A stretch of 64,000 nucleotides of DNA from CAVTOO01 sp963736355 (GCA_963736355.1 CAVTOO010000014.1:1-64000), one strand, 5' to 3'; positions 1 to 8,584 are shown, counted from the first letter of the stretch. Made by a program: numbers and translations. The notes: generated by a model from the sequence alone, not told the origin.

Positions 1-83
1 TTGAAATTCATGTCCGCAACGACAAGCGACGCGTCGGCACAGTCACAATCAACATGGACATTAAATCGCACCCCGGCGACTGA
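1..83 (+). CDS. C-terminal end of an unidentified protein (partial)
   Basis: An open frame enters from the left edge (codons start at base 3) and stops at a TGA at 81-83, giving about 26 residues that end IKSHPGD. The piece is charged and strand-like ([12 protein letters not shown]), with no motif I recognise. The start lies outside the window. Codon use looks like the neighbouring genes, so this is probably a real gene end rather than chance, but the function cannot be named. Confidence 0.45.
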   Translation, partial: EIHVRNDKRRVGTVTINMDIKSHPGD

Positions 84-172
84 CGCCGAACTCCGCGCCT
101 CCCGACCGCAGCGCATGGAACCTGTTTGCCGCCTTCGCGTTCACTGATCAACGCGGCAAGGGAGTAAAAGAC

Positions 173-667
173 ATGGCTCGTGGTTTTCCGTCGATGACGG
201 CGTTACTCGGTCTTCTGGCCATTGCCGGATATCAAAACCGCGACAAGCTCGCGGAGCTTCTCAAGTCTGCTAGCGCAGGCGGTCAGGGTGGCGGCGCTGG
301 CGGCGGCCTCGCCGGCGGGCTCGGTGGTCTGCTCGGAGGTCTCGGCGGAACGGGCGCACGAGGCGGCGTCGGCGGTCTGCTGAGCGGCGGCCTGGGTGAA
401 CTGCTCGAAAGCTTCAAGCAAAACGGCCAGGGCGACGTGGCCGATTCATGGGTTTCGCCCGGCCCCAACAAAGAACTGCCGAACGACAAGCTGAAATCGG
501 CAATCGGTCCCGATGTGCTGTCGCAGCTCTCGCAGCAGACCGGTTTGTCCGAAGACGAGCTGCTGAAGCGGCTGTCGCGCGAACTGCCAAACGCTGTCGA
601 CAAATACACACCGGACGGCCGCCTGCCCGACCCGGACGACGCTCCCGCCAACACCAGCACGCGCTAG
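173..667 (+). CDS. YidB-family protein (DUF937)
   Basis: A 164-residue protein of the YidB/DUF937 family, whose role is poorly known. The N-terminus ([20 protein letters not shown], residues 1-20) and the region around residues 95-135, with the [15 protein letters not shown] and [16 protein letters not shown] segments, match the family, in which a short helical C-terminal domain follows a glycine-rich stretch. The glycine-rich stretch here covers residues about 36-75. A GGAG lies about 9 bases before the ATG. The GlsB-family gene follows after 11 bases on the same strand, so the two may be co-transcribed. Family assignment is firm; function is unknown. Confidence 0.8.
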   Translation: MARGFPSMTALLGLLAIAGYQNRDKLAELLKSASAGGQGGGAGGGLAGGLGGLLGGLGGTGARGGVGGLLSGGLGELLESFKQNGQGDVADSWVSPGPNKELPNDKLKSAIGPDVLSQLSQQTGLSEDELLKRLSRELPNAVDKYTPDGRLPDPDDAPANTSTR

Positions 668-678
668 GACATCATCCC

Positions 679-946
679 ATGGGCATCATCGGCACCATCA
701 TTATCGGTTTCATCGCCGGCCTTCTCGCCAAGTTTCTGACGCCCGGCGACAATGAGCCGTCTGGATTTATCCTGACGACGCTACTCGGCATCGCAGGCGC
801 TTTCCTCGCGACCTATCTGGGTCAGGCCATCGGCTGGTATCGCGCCGGCGAAGGCGCGGGACTTGATCGGTGCCGTCGTCGGCGCCGTCATCGTTCTCGT
901 GATCTGGGCCATGTTCAACGGCAGGGGGCGGTCCAGCCTCGGCTGA
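679..946 (+). CDS. GlsB/YeaQ/YmgE-family small membrane protein, frameshifted
   Basis: A small integral membrane protein of the transglycosylase-associated (GlsB/YeaQ/YmgE) family, often linked to envelope or acid stress. The N-terminal half (MGIIGTIIIGFIAGLLAK, then PSGFILTTLLGIAGAFLATY) reads in one frame. The conserved last segment (LIGAVVGAVIVLVIWAMF) reads in another, with the switch near 853-862 inside a GC-rich repeat. The restored protein would be about 88 residues with three membrane helices, the family's usual size, and would end at the TGA at 944-946. Loss of a GC dinucleotide or gain of one base would explain the break, so a sequence error is more likely than a dead gene. Confidence 0.75.
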
Positions 947-981
947 GATCGCAGAACCTTTCATTCGCCGCAGCACGAGAG

Positions 982-1010
982 ATCATCGAGGCTCATGACG
1001 CCTCGATGAT
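982..1010. repeat. Inverted repeat at the 3' end of the MFS gene
   Basis: An 11-base perfect stem (ATCATCGAGGC at 982-992 and its complement at 1000-1010) with a 7-base loop. It overlaps the last codons and the stop of the MFS gene. No T-run follows on either strand, so it is at best an atypical terminator or an mRNA 3'-end hairpin. Confidence 0.4.
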
Positions 1011-2161
1011 CGAAGCATCACCAATGCCATCAGCGCCGATAACGACAGCACGCTGGTGATCCACAACACATGCGCCCCGATGCCCTGCATCGCGACACCC
1101 AGCGCCAGCGGCGCGAGCGCACCGATCATGCGCGCGGGCATTGCGAGCAATCCAACCCTGTGACCGAAGCCATCCGGGCCGAACACCGCCAGAGGCAGTG
1201 TGCCACGCGCGATGGTGAGGACGCCGTTCCCCGCGCCGTAGAGCACGGCAAAGACAGGCGCCAGCACCGGTCCGCCGACCAGAACCGCCAGCCAGCCCAG
1301 CGGATGCATCAATGTCGCCAGTTGCGTCGACGCAATCGGATGCACGCGCCGCAGGGCACTGGCCTCGATAATGCGCGCGGCGACTTGCGCCGGGCCGACG
1401 AGCATTGCCGCCACAAGCGCCATGGCTTGCGTCGCACCCAACTCAAGAAGCAGTGTCGGCAGCAGGGCGGACAGACCCATGCTGACGAAGCCGGTCGCGG
1501 CAAAAATGTAAGCGACCAGAAACATCGCGCGCGTTTCGTTGCGTCGTTCGGCTGCACTGGCTGGGGCCGTGGCGGATGGCGTCAACACGGATTGCACCGG
1601 TCGCGGCAACCACACATTCAGCGGCAGCGCGAGCAACAGATGCAAAGCCGCCCAGACCAGACAAGCCACGCGCCAGCCGTAAGACGCCTCCAGCACCGAT
1701 GTCAGCGGCCATCCGACCGTGCTTGCCAGACCGGCTAACAATGTGATGCCGGTGATCGGCGCGCGTGCCTGTGCGCCATAGAGGCGCGTGAGTGTCGCAA
1801 AGGCCGCCTCGTAGAGGCCCGCGCCCATGCCGATGCCGAGCAACAGCCACGCCACGGCAAGCGCATAAAGCCCATGAGCGGACGCCAGCACGATGAGACC
1901 CAGCGCAAACACGATGTTGGATGCGCACAACATCTCGCGTCCGCCGAAACGATCGATCGCGCGTCCGACACGCGGCCCGAGCAGGCCCGCAACGATCAAG
2001 GCCCCTGTCAGCGCGCCATAGACATAGCTTGCAGGCACGCCGAGATCGTCGGCAATCGGCCGCGCCAGTATGGCCGGCAGATAGTAACTCGACGCCCATG
2101 CGACGGTCTGTGTGATGCCGAGCGGAATAACGACGCTGAGGCGGTGCCTGTCAGGCGGCAC
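983..2161 (-). CDS. MFS transporter in the arsenic operon
   Basis: A 392-residue Major Facilitator Superfamily protein with about twelve hydrophobic helices. The A-motif-like loop GPRVGRAIDRFGGR follows helix 2. The GTG at 2159-2161 is preferred as start because it gives MPPDRHRLSVVIPLGITQ and overlaps the 3' end of the aquaporin gene (its TGA is at 2151-2153), which fits translational coupling; the open frame runs further upstream without family-like sequence. As last gene of an arsR-arsC-aquaporin operon it probably exports an arsenical, as MFS proteins such as ArsK or ArsJ do in other ars operons. That substrate is inferred from context only. It is not an Acr3 or ArsB protein. Confidence 0.8.
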   Translation of the reverse strand: MPPDRHRLSVVIPLGITQTVAWASSYYLPAILARPIADDLGVPASYVYGALTGALIVAGLLGPRVGRAIDRFGGREMLCASNIVFALGLIVLASAHGLYALAVAWLLLGIGMGAGLYEAAFATLTRLYGAQARAPITGITLLAGLASTVGWPLTSVLEASYGWRVACLVWAALHLLLALPLNVWLPRPVQSVLTPSATAPASAAERRNETRAMFLVAYIFAATGFVSMGLSALLPTLLLELGATQAMALVAAMLVGPAQVAARIIEASALRRVHPIASTQLATLMHPLGWLAVLVGGPVLAPVFAVLYGAGNGVLTIARGTLPLAVFGPDGFGHRVGLLAMPARMIGALAPLALGVAMQGIGAHVLWITSVLSLSALMALVMLRSSRRHEPR

Positions 2162-2822
2162 GGCGATCCTCGAACAGCCAGCGCGCCAGCAGCCAGGCGA
2201 GGACGGCACCGACGAGTTCGGCAATGACGAAGACCGGCACATCCATCGGGCGAATCCCCGAGAAGGTGTTGGTCAGGCTGCGCGCGACCGCGACCGCAGG
2301 ATTGGCGAACGATGTCGAGGCCGTGAACCAGTACGCCGCAACGATATAAAGCCCGACCAGCCATGGCACCGACGATTTCTGAAAACGAATGCCGCCGAGA
2401 ATGGTCATGAGCAATCCAAACGCGGCGACGATTTCCGAAAACCATTGCGCACCGCCGGTGCGCGCTTTCAGCGACAATGTCACCAGCGGCAGATCGAACA
2501 TCGCATGCGCGGCCATGACACCGACAATACCGCCCGCGATCTGGACCGCAACATAGAGTGCAACCTCGGACGCCGGCAATTCGCCGCGCAATCCGAACAC
2601 CAGCGAAACGGCCGGATTGAAATGCGCGCCGGACAATGGACCCAGGATCGAGATGAGAACGACCAGCGCCGCGCCGGTTGCGAGCGCATTGGCCAGCAGC
2701 GCCAGCGCCACGTCGCGCGTCAGCGTCTCGGCCATGATACCCGAGCCGACAACGGTTGCGACCAGCAGCGCAGTTCCCAGCGCCTCGGCGACCAGACGGC
2801 GGGACAAATTCACCGGCGGCAT
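2151..2822 (-). CDS. aqpS: Aquaporin/aquaglyceroporin of AqpS type
   Basis: A 223-residue MIP-family channel with six membrane helices and both half-helix motifs: NPA in HFNPAVS (first half) and NPA in FANPAVA (second half). In Sinorhizobium meliloti, AqpS lies in the ars operon and lets arsenite formed by ArsC, or methylated arsenicals, leave the cell down a gradient. Here the gene lies directly between arsC and an MFS gene, which supports that role. Its ATG overlaps the arsC stop by one base (TGATG), so the genes are probably translationally coupled. Start and length are normal for the family. Confidence 0.85.
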   Translation of the reverse strand: MPPVNLSRRLVAEALGTALLVATVVGSGIMAETLTRDVALALLANALATGAALVVLISILGPLSGAHFNPAVSLVFGLRGELPASEVALYVAVQIAGGIVGVMAAHAMFDLPLVTLSLKARTGGAQWFSEIVAAFGLLMTILGGIRFQKSSVPWLVGLYIVAAYWFTASTSFANPAVAVARSLTNTFSGIRPMDVPVFVIAELVGAVLAWLLARWLFEDRRAA

Positions 2823-3349
2823 CAGGTGACTTTATCGCTGGCGGCAGTGGCACCGGCCTGACGACCAATGAGCCGCAATTCGCGCTCCGTCGCCATCCGG
2901 TCGATGCTTTGCAGCGGCAGGCTGGTGAAGGCGACAATGCGATTTTTCATGAAACGCATGGCCGCGACGAAGGCCGCTTCCTTCTGGATATCGGTGCCTT
3001 CGACCGCCGCCGGATCCTCGATGCCCCAATGCGCCGTCATCGGCTGGCCCGGCCAGATCGGACAGGCCTCTCCGGCCGCGCTGTCGCAGACGGTGAAAAC
3101 GAAATCCATCACCGGTGCATCGGGACCTGCAAACTCAAGCCAGCTTTTCGAGCGGAACCCCTCGGTCGGATAGCCTTCGTGCGCCAGCACCTTCAGCGCG
3201 AACGGATTGACCTGGCCCTTGGGCTGGCTGCCGGCCGAGAACGCGCGGAAGCGTCCGCCACCTTCCTTGGTCAGAATGGATTCCGCGAGAATCGAACGCG
3301 CCGTGTTGCCGGTGCAAAGAAACAGAACATTGTAGTGCGACTTAGCCAT
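2822..3349 (-). CDS. arsC: Arsenate reductase, low-molecular-weight phosphatase fold (ArsC)
   Basis: A 175-residue arsenate reductase of the thioredoxin-coupled LMW-PTP class. The P-loop CTGNTARS places the nucleophile at Cys12 and the conserved arginine at Arg18 (C-x5-R). Cys88 and Cys95 (VCDSAAGEAC) have the spacing of the C82/C89 relay pair of Staphylococcus ArsC. It reduces As(V) to As(III) in the cytoplasm for export. The start overlaps the 3' end of arsR by 8 bases and its stop touches the aquaporin start, so arsR-arsC-aqpS form one tight operon. The C-terminus after about residue 140 is longer than in the staphylococcal enzyme. Confidence 0.92.
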   Translation of the reverse strand: MAKSHYNVLFLCTGNTARSILAESILTKEGGGRFRAFSAGSQPKGQVNPFALKVLAHEGYPTEGFRSKSWLEFAGPDAPVMDFVFTVCDSAAGEACPIWPGQPMTAHWGIEDPAAVEGTDIQKEAAFVAAMRFMKNRIVAFTSLPLQSIDRMATERELRLIGRQAGATAASDKVT

Positions 3350-3725
3350 CGAGAGATTCCCTGGTAGCTTTCTGATTGGGCATGCACGCGTCGTCCGTGC
3401 AGCAATTCGTCACGGCCAGCGCAGGCGCGCAAACTTCCGGATGACCCGAGCAGCAATCCTGCATGAGGAAGCGCACGAGATCGCCGATCACGGGATAGGC
3501 CGCCGCGTAGATGATCGAGCGCGCCTCGCGGCGCTGCGCGATGAGCCCGGCCCGCTCAAGCTCCTTCAGGTGGAACGACACATTGGACGGCGACACCTTC
3601 ATCGCCAGCGCGATGTCTCCGGCCGCGCGGCCCTGCGGCCCGGCCTGCACCAGAAGCCGCAAGACACGCAGGCGTGTCTCCTGCGCCAGCGCGCCAAAGG
3701 CTTCGATGGCTTGACTTTCATCCAT
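3342..3725 (-). CDS. arsR: ArsR-family arsenic-sensing repressor
   Basis: A 127-residue winged-helix repressor of the ArsR/SmtB family. The recognition helix region reads VSPSNVSFHLKELERAGL (about residues 44-61). There is no ELCVC-type site in the DNA-binding helix. Instead a C-terminal cluster, Cys91-Cys92 and Cys99 (CCSGHPEVC), plus another CC pair near residue 112, resembles the C-terminal As(III) site of Acidithiobacillus ferrooxidans-type ArsR. It should repress the operon until arsenite binds. A perfect inverted repeat lies just upstream of its start codon, between it and the divergent DUF6428 gene, as expected for autoregulation. Confidence 0.92.
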   Translation of the reverse strand: MDESQAIEAFGALAQETRLRVLRLLVQAGPQGRAAGDIALAMKVSPSNVSFHLKELERAGLIAQRREARSIIYAAAYPVIGDLVRFLMQDCCSGHPEVCAPALAVTNCCTDDACMPNQKATRESLDG

Positions 3726-3753
3726 ATTTCAATAATCCTTGAATCATTGAAAT
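3726..3753. promoter_or_regulatory. Probable ArsR operator
   Basis: A perfect 8-base inverted repeat, ATTTCAAT at 3726-3733 and ATTGAAAT at 3746-3753, with a 12-base A/T-rich spacer. It starts one base upstream of the arsR ATG and lies between arsR and the divergent genes. Rhizobial ArsR operators are A/T-rich imperfect palindromes containing TTCAA/TTGAA elements, which this matches. Repression of both directions is an inference. Confidence 0.65.
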
Positions 3754-3767
3754 GGAGATTATCGGCC

Positions 3768-3851
3768 ATGGACCGCAATTGGCAAGACGTCTTCTCAATC
3801 CTGTTGCGGACCGTCATCCGGTGCTTTGCCCGGCACGTCCGCAGCGCATGA
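3768..3851 (+). CDS. Possible 27-codon leader ORF before the DUF6428 gene
   Basis: A short frame starting MDRNWQDVF and ending with a TGA at 3849-3851, one base before the ATG of the DUF6428 gene. It has a better ribosome site (GGAG at 3754-3757) than the downstream gene, whose own start has none. It could be a translationally coupled leader, or simply a misread N-terminus. No known peptide is recognised. Confidence 0.25.
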   Translation: MDRNWQDVFSILLRTVIRCFARHVRSA

Positions 3852-3852
3852 C

Positions 3853-4338
3853 ATGACCGCGCGCGACCTGCTCGCCGCGCTCGCACGCGATCCCGCAAAA
3901 CCGCTGGTCTTCACGTATGACGGCGCGACCATCCGGCCCGGCTACCATGTCACCGAGGTGAAGACCGGCCGCTTCACCGCGCTCGATTGCGGCGCGAATT
4001 TCGAAGCCTGGACCGAGACATTCATCCAGCTCTGGGATGTGACCGAAGGCGACCGCACGCATATGACGGCGGGGAAATTCGCCGCGATCATCGACAAGGT
4101 CGCGCAGCTGTCGCCGTTCGACGCCGGCACGAAGCTGACCTTCGAAGTCAGCGACGGCGTGCAGGCGATGCGGCTCTATCAGGCTGCCGGCGTGGACGCC
4201 GACGACACCCGTATCACGGTGCCAGCTCGCGCGGCGGGCTGCGAGCTGCAAACCGCGCGACCGCTGGCTGGCCAGGAGCAGGAAACATCTTCGTGCTGCG
4301 GCACGGCGACACAAGCGCAGGCGTGCTGCGCGGCGTAG
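3853..4338 (+). CDS. DUF6428 family protein
   Basis: A protein of 161 residues from the ATG at 3853; the open frame can be extended to a TTG at 3826. It matches the DUF6428 pattern: an opening MTARDLLAALA helix, the stretch YHVTEVKTGRFTALDCG, then WTETFIQLWD, and a cysteine-rich tail (SSCCGTATQAQACCAA). The family has no established function but often sits beside arsR, as here, divergent from it across the operator. The C-terminal cysteine pairs suggest thiol or metalloid binding, which is inference. It converges on the Lrp gene with only 7 bases between their ends. Confidence 0.7.
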   Translation: MTARDLLAALARDPAKPLVFTYDGATIRPGYHVTEVKTGRFTALDCGANFEAWTETFIQLWDVTEGDRTHMTAGKFAAIIDKVAQLSPFDAGTKLTFEVSDGVQAMRLYQAAGVDADDTRITVPARAAGCELQTARPLAGQEQETSSCCGTATQAQACCAA

Positions 4339-4345
4339 AACGCCT

Positions 4346-4843
4346 TCACACCAATTCCAGCGGCAAGCGGTTGGTGTATTTGACCTGTTCCAGCGCGAAG
4401 CTCGATTCGATCGAGCTGATGCCGGCAAGCCGCGTCAGCTTCGGTCTTGAGAAACTTCTCGTAGGCCGCGAGATCGGCGACGACGACGCGCATCAGGTAG
4501 TCGCGCGGGCCGGTCATCAGATAGCATTCCGAGAATCTCCGGCCATGGCGCGATGGCTTTCGGCAAATTTCGCCAGCGCATCCTCGCGCTGGCTTTCCAG
4601 CTTGATCGAGACGAACACGCTGACCGGCAGCCCGACCGAGCGCTGGTTGATGACGGCGACGTAACGCTCGATGATGCCGCGATCTTCCAGGAGCTTGACG
4701 CGGCGATGACAGGGCGACGCCGAAAGCCCGACCTTCTCCGACAACTCCGCCACCGTCAGACGGCCGTCCTGCTGCAAGGCCAGCAACAGGCGACGGTCGA
4801 TGTCGTCCAGATCGGATCGGGAGGATTTTGCGTTACGGGCCAT
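4346..4843 (-). CDS. Lrp/AsnC-family regulator, frameshifted
   Basis: A leucine-responsive-type regulator. The N-terminal part from MARNAKSSRSDLDDIDRR, with the HTH LTVAELSEKVGLSASPCHRRV, reads in one frame. The ligand-binding half (YLMTGPRDYLMRVVVADLAAYEKFL) reads in a second, and the tail (LTRLAGISSIESSFALEQV to NRLPLELV) in a third. Breaks lie near 4530-4550 and 4440. Restored, it is about 165 residues, normal for the family. It is divergent from an E1 dehydrogenase gene across about 120 bases, the arrangement of mdeR and mdeB in Pseudomonas putida methionine degradation, so it probably controls that gene. Confidence 0.8.
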
Positions 4844-4964
4844 GATGTTGATTGATTCTGCCAATATCGGTGACGGGATTGGACAGAACATGGCATAATT
4901 CACCGCGAGGCTGAGAAGCCTAGCGTGACACCCTGAGCAATTCTTAAGGCGCAGGAGCACCGCG

Positions 4965-7420
4965 TTGCCGTCCAGACACTGTTCCGCAACACTGCAACCA
5001 AGGCCGCCATTCTCGCCGAGCTGGAGCGCAAGCTGCTCTGGCTGTCGACATGGACGATCCATCACGCCAATCACATCCGCACGATCGGACGACGGCATCA
5101 AGATCGGCGGGCATCAGGCGTCGTCGGCCTCGCTCGCCACCATCATGACGGCGCTGTATTTCTCGGCGCTGCGCCCCGAAGACCGTGTCGCGGTGAAGCC
5201 GCACGCCTCGCCCGATCTTTCACGCGATCAAGTATCTCGCCGGACTGCAGACGCCGCGAGAAGCTCGAGAACTTCCGCGGCTACAAGGGCGCGCAGAGCT
5301 ACCCGTCGCGCACCAAGGACATCGACGATGTCGACTTCTCCGACCGGATCGGTCGGCCTCGGCGTGCGCGCAAACGCTGTTCGCGAGTCTCGTGCAGGAC
5401 TACGTCAAGGCGCATGGCTGGGCCAGGGAACGCGCCGACGGCAAGATGGTCGCGCTGGTCGGCGACGCCGAGATGGACGAAGGCAATATCTTCGAGGCGC
5501 TGCTGGAAGGCTGGAAGCACGGCGTGCGCAACACCTGGTGGGTGGTCGACTACAACCGCCAGAGCCTCGATGCCGTGATCCGCGAAGGGCTATGGGAAAA
5601 GTTCGAGGCGATGTTCCGCGCCTTCGGCTGGGATGTGGTCATTCTCAAGCACGGCACGCTGCAGAAGGCGGCCTTCGCCGAGCCGGGAGGCGAGCAACTG
5701 CGCGACTGGATCGACGCGCTGCCCCAACCAGCTCTACGCGGCGCTGACCTATCCAGGGAGGCGCGGCATGGCGCAAGCGCCTCATCGACGACCTCGGCGA
5801 TCAGGGCGCGGTGACGCAGCTCATCGAGAGGCGCAGCGACGCAGAACTTGCCGACCTGATGACCAATCTCGGCGGGCACGATCTGCCCTCGCTGTGCGAG
5901 GCGTTCGAGACGGCGCGCGCGCATGACCGCTGTGTCTGCTTCATCGCCTACACGATCAAGGGCAAGGGCCTGCCGCTGCAGGGCCATAAGGACAATCATT
6001 CGGGCCTGCTGACGCCAACGCAACTGGAGACCTATCGCGACGCTATCGGCGTGCGCGCGGGCCACGAATGGGATGCGTTTGAAGGGCTCGAAGCTTTCGC
6101 CGCAGGTGTTGCAGGATTTCATCGACAAGGTGGCGTTCTTCTCGCAAAGGCCGCAGGCGCACCACCGCGCCGCGCATTGCCATGTGCCCCCTGCCCTCGC
6201 CGGCGCCGAACGCAAGCCTCGCTCTCGACGCAGGCCGGGTTCGGGCTGATGCTCAACGAACTCGCGCGCGGCGATGACGATTTCGCAAGCCGCGTGGTGA
6301 CGACGTCGCCCGACGTGACGGTGTCGACAAATCTGGGCGCGTGGGTCAATCGCCGCCAGCTCTACGCGCGGCAATCCATGGCCGATGTGTTCAAGCGCGA
6401 GCGCATCCCTTCGACCTACACCTGGGAATTCACGCCGCAGGGCCAGCACATCGAACTCGGCATCGCCGAAAACAACCTCTTCATCCTGCTCTCCGCGCTC
6501 GGCCTGTCGCATGCGTTGTTCGGCGAGCGCCTGCTGCCGATCGGCACGCTGTACGATCCGTTCATCTGCGCGCGGCCTCGATGCGCTGAACTATGCCTGC
6601 TATCAGGACGCGCGCTTTCTGCTGGTGGCGACGCCGTCGGGCGTGACGCTGGCGCCGGAGGGTGGCGCGCACCAGTCGATCTCGTCGCCTTTGATTGGAT
6701 TGGCGCAGGACGGGCTGTGCGCCTTCGAGCCCGCCTTCGTCGACGAACTCGCGGTGATGATGCGCTTTGCGTTCGACTACATGCAGCGCGACGGCGATGG
6801 CCCCTCCGACAAGCCGAACGAGACGACCTGGCTGCGCGACGAGACCGGCGGCTCGGTGTATCTGCGGCTCACCACGCGACCGATCGATCAGCCGCAGCGC
6901 GACGATGACCGCGGAGCTGGAAGAGAGCATCATCAACGGCGCGTACTGGATGCGGCCGCCCGGCGCCAACGCCGAAATCGTCGTGGCCTATACCGGTGTC
7001 CTCGCGCCGGAAGCCATCGAAGCCGTGGGCCTGATGGCGGAAGACCGGCGCGACGTGGGACTGCTGGCGATCACCTCGGCGGATCGGCTCAATGCCGGCT
7101 GGACGGCGGCGCAGCGCGCACGCGAAGAGCGGCAGGCCCGATGCGCTCTCGCATATCGAGCGACTGATGCACGCGCTGCCGCCGCATTGCCGGCTTGTGA
7201 CCGTCATGCGATGGCGCACCCGGCGACGCTCGGCTGGCTCGGCTCCGTCGGCGGCCATCGCACGCGCTCGCTCGGCGTCGAGCATTTCGGCCAGACGGGA
7301 AGCATCCAGGATCTCTATCGCCACCACGGCATCGATACGCAATCGATTATCGCGGCCGCGCAGGCAATCGCGCCCGGACGGCCGATCCGTCATCTGGCGA
7401 TGGTGTCGGGGCAGAGGTGA
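4965..7420 (+). CDS. Homodimeric-type 2-oxoacid (pyruvate/2-oxobutyrate) dehydrogenase E1, multiply frameshifted
   Basis: A thiamine-diphosphate E1 of the AceE/MdeB type, about 820 residues when pieced together. Recognisable segments, in order and in shifting frames: LLWLSTWTIHHANHIR; GIKIGGHQASSASLATIM; the ThDP-binding stretch VALVGDAEMDEGNIFEALLE; AYTIKGKGLPLQGHKDNHS; and the pyrimidine domain QHIELGIAENNLFILLSALG. At least eight single-base breaks occur (near 5080, 5212, 5250, 5372, 5725, 6110, 6570, 6905, 7140 and 7200). A strong CAGGAG at 4952-4957 precedes the TTG at 4965, which I take as start with a shift soon after. The enzyme decarboxylates a 2-oxoacid. The divergent Lrp gene suggests an amino-acid-linked role rather than central PDH. 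Confidence 0.8.
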
Positions 7421-7448
7421 GCGATACTGCGCCTCTCAACATTCTGCC

Positions 7449-7562
7449 GTCATTCCGGAAGCCGCGCAGCGGCTATCCGGAATCCATACTCCCGGCGACA
7501 ATATTGAAAGACAGGGGCTATGGATTCCGGGCTCGCGAGCTGCGCTCGCGCCCCGGAATGAC
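7449..7562. repeat. Interspersed palindromic repeat (CATTCCGG family)
   Basis: An inverted repeat opening GTCATTCCGGAAGCCGCG, with an inner TCCGGAATCCATA arm mirrored by TATGGATTCCGG, and closing GCCCCGGAATGAC. Elements of this kind are scattered through Bradyrhizobium-group genomes in intergenic DNA. It sits between the E1 gene and the flagellar terminator. A partial relative lies at 24527-24566. Confidence 0.7.
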
Positions 7563-7591
7563 AGCGGGGCTGGGCAACTGACAGCAACCAA

Positions 7592-7614
7592 TAAAAAAGC
7601 CCCCTTGCGGGGGC
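7592..7614 (-). terminator. Rho-independent terminator after flaF
   Basis: Read on the minus strand: stem GCCCCC / GGGGGC with an AAG-containing loop, followed by TTTTTTA. It lies about 30 bases past the flaF stop and closes the flbT-flaF transcript. It may also slow transcription arriving from the E1 gene. Confidence 0.8.
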
Positions 7615-7642
7615 TTCTTCAGAATGGATGAGAGCGGAGCGA

Positions 7643-8005
7643 TCAGGCGCCGCGCAGGCCCTGCGCCAATTCGCGATTGATACGGATCAGCGCGGCGAGC
7701 TGCTCCGGCGCGGGTGTCGTTTGCGTGTCGAGCGTACGCTTGAGAACGAAGATACCGAGATTGGCGATGTTCTGGCGGATCGGTGCCGGCAGCGGATTGG
7801 TGTTTTCCGTGACCGAGCTCATGAACACCGTCCAGAGCTTGCGATTGTAGAGCAGAGCATCGTCGAGTTTGGAAGCGTCACGCTCCCAATTATCCTTGAT
7901 CGCCTGCAGCCGTGCGGCTGCTTTCAACAACAGGTCAGCTTCGAGTTCACGCGGACTTGCGGTCTGCGTCGCCACCGTACGATACGCTTGGGCCGGACTT
8001 TGCAT
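7643..8005 (-). CDS. flaF: Flagellar biosynthesis regulator FlaF
   Basis: A FlaF-family protein of about 120 residues opening MQSPAQAYRTVATQTASPRE, with the conserved helical middle (LLLKAAARLQAIKDNW) and FVLKRTLDT near the end. FlaF is needed for flagellin synthesis in alphaproteobacteria and acts opposite to FlbT on flagellin translation or secretion. The ATG at 8003-8005 is preferred because AGGAG lies about 10 bases upstream; an in-frame TTG two codons earlier also exists. The start lies inside the 3' end of flbT (59-base overlap), so the pair is probably translationally coupled. Confidence 0.9.
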   Translation of the reverse strand: MQSPAQAYRTVATQTASPRELEADLLLKAAARLQAIKDNWERDASKLDDALLYNRKLWTVFMSSVTENTNPLPAPIRQNIANLGIFVLKRTLDTQTTPAPEQLAALIRINRELAQGLRGA

Positions 8006-8384
8006 TACCAAGAAGCTCCTGTTCGTATTCGATTAGCCTACGTGCATCCTTCAAAGCCTTATACAGATCGCCTTTTAAGATATTGTTATTGATGGCCTCG
8101 ACGATCGGCCATGTGGAGGGCGCCGCCTCGACGATATCGCGGACCAGCTTGAAGTAGGTGTCGTGATAGGACTGCTGATCCTCGCTCGTGTACATAAGTT
8201 GCACTGCGAGATAGATACGCTTTGCAGGTGTATCGGCGGTCGTCGCCGTGAGGATGTCCCTTTCGCGCAGGATGGGGACGCGCTCGCCTTCGATCAACAG
8301 ACGCGCGCGCTGCTCGGTGTTGGTGATCACGCAGGAGCCAATGATGATTCTCTCGTGAGGCTTCAGTTCGACCTTGAGCGCCAT
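7947..8384 (-). CDS. flbT: Flagellar biosynthesis repressor FlbT
   Basis: A 145-residue FlbT family protein opening MALKVELKPHERIIIG, with the family stretch RARLLIEGERVPILRERDIL and later ADTPAKRIYLAVQLMY. FlbT binds the 5' region of flagellin mRNA and limits its translation or stability in Caulobacter. The ATG at 8382-8384 is chosen over an upstream frame extension of 18 unrelated residues. It lies between the flagellin gene upstream and flaF downstream on the same strand, a standard rhizobial order. Confidence 0.9.
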   Translation of the reverse strand: MALKVELKPHERIIIGSCVITNTEQRARLLIEGERVPILRERDILTATTADTPAKRIYLAVQLMYTSEDQQSYHDTYFKLVRDIVEAAPSTWPIVEAINNNILKGDLYKALKDARRLIEYEQELLGNAKSGPSVSYGGDADRKSA

Positions 8385-8584
8385 GACTACAATCTCCGAT
8401 CTGGCTGCGAGGGTGCGGCTTGAGCCCGGAGCGGCCACCCGACTTAGGCGACCGATCCGAAGGATAGATTGCGCTGCCTAAAAGTTCGCCTGCGCGGCGA
8501 TTCAATTTGAAGCGAATCGACCCTCGCGCCTGTTTGACACGAGTCTGGGGCGATCCTTGGGCAACAGAGTTAACACCCGGTAAA

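Noticed and set aside
982..1010. Strong terminator for the arsenic operon
   Set aside because: The stem is good but no T-run follows on the minus strand and it overlaps the coding end, so it was listed only as an inverted repeat.
4965..7420. Programmed frameshifting or recoding in the E1 gene
   Set aside because: The breaks are too many, without shared slippery motifs, and similar breaks occur in unrelated genes; random indel error explains them better.
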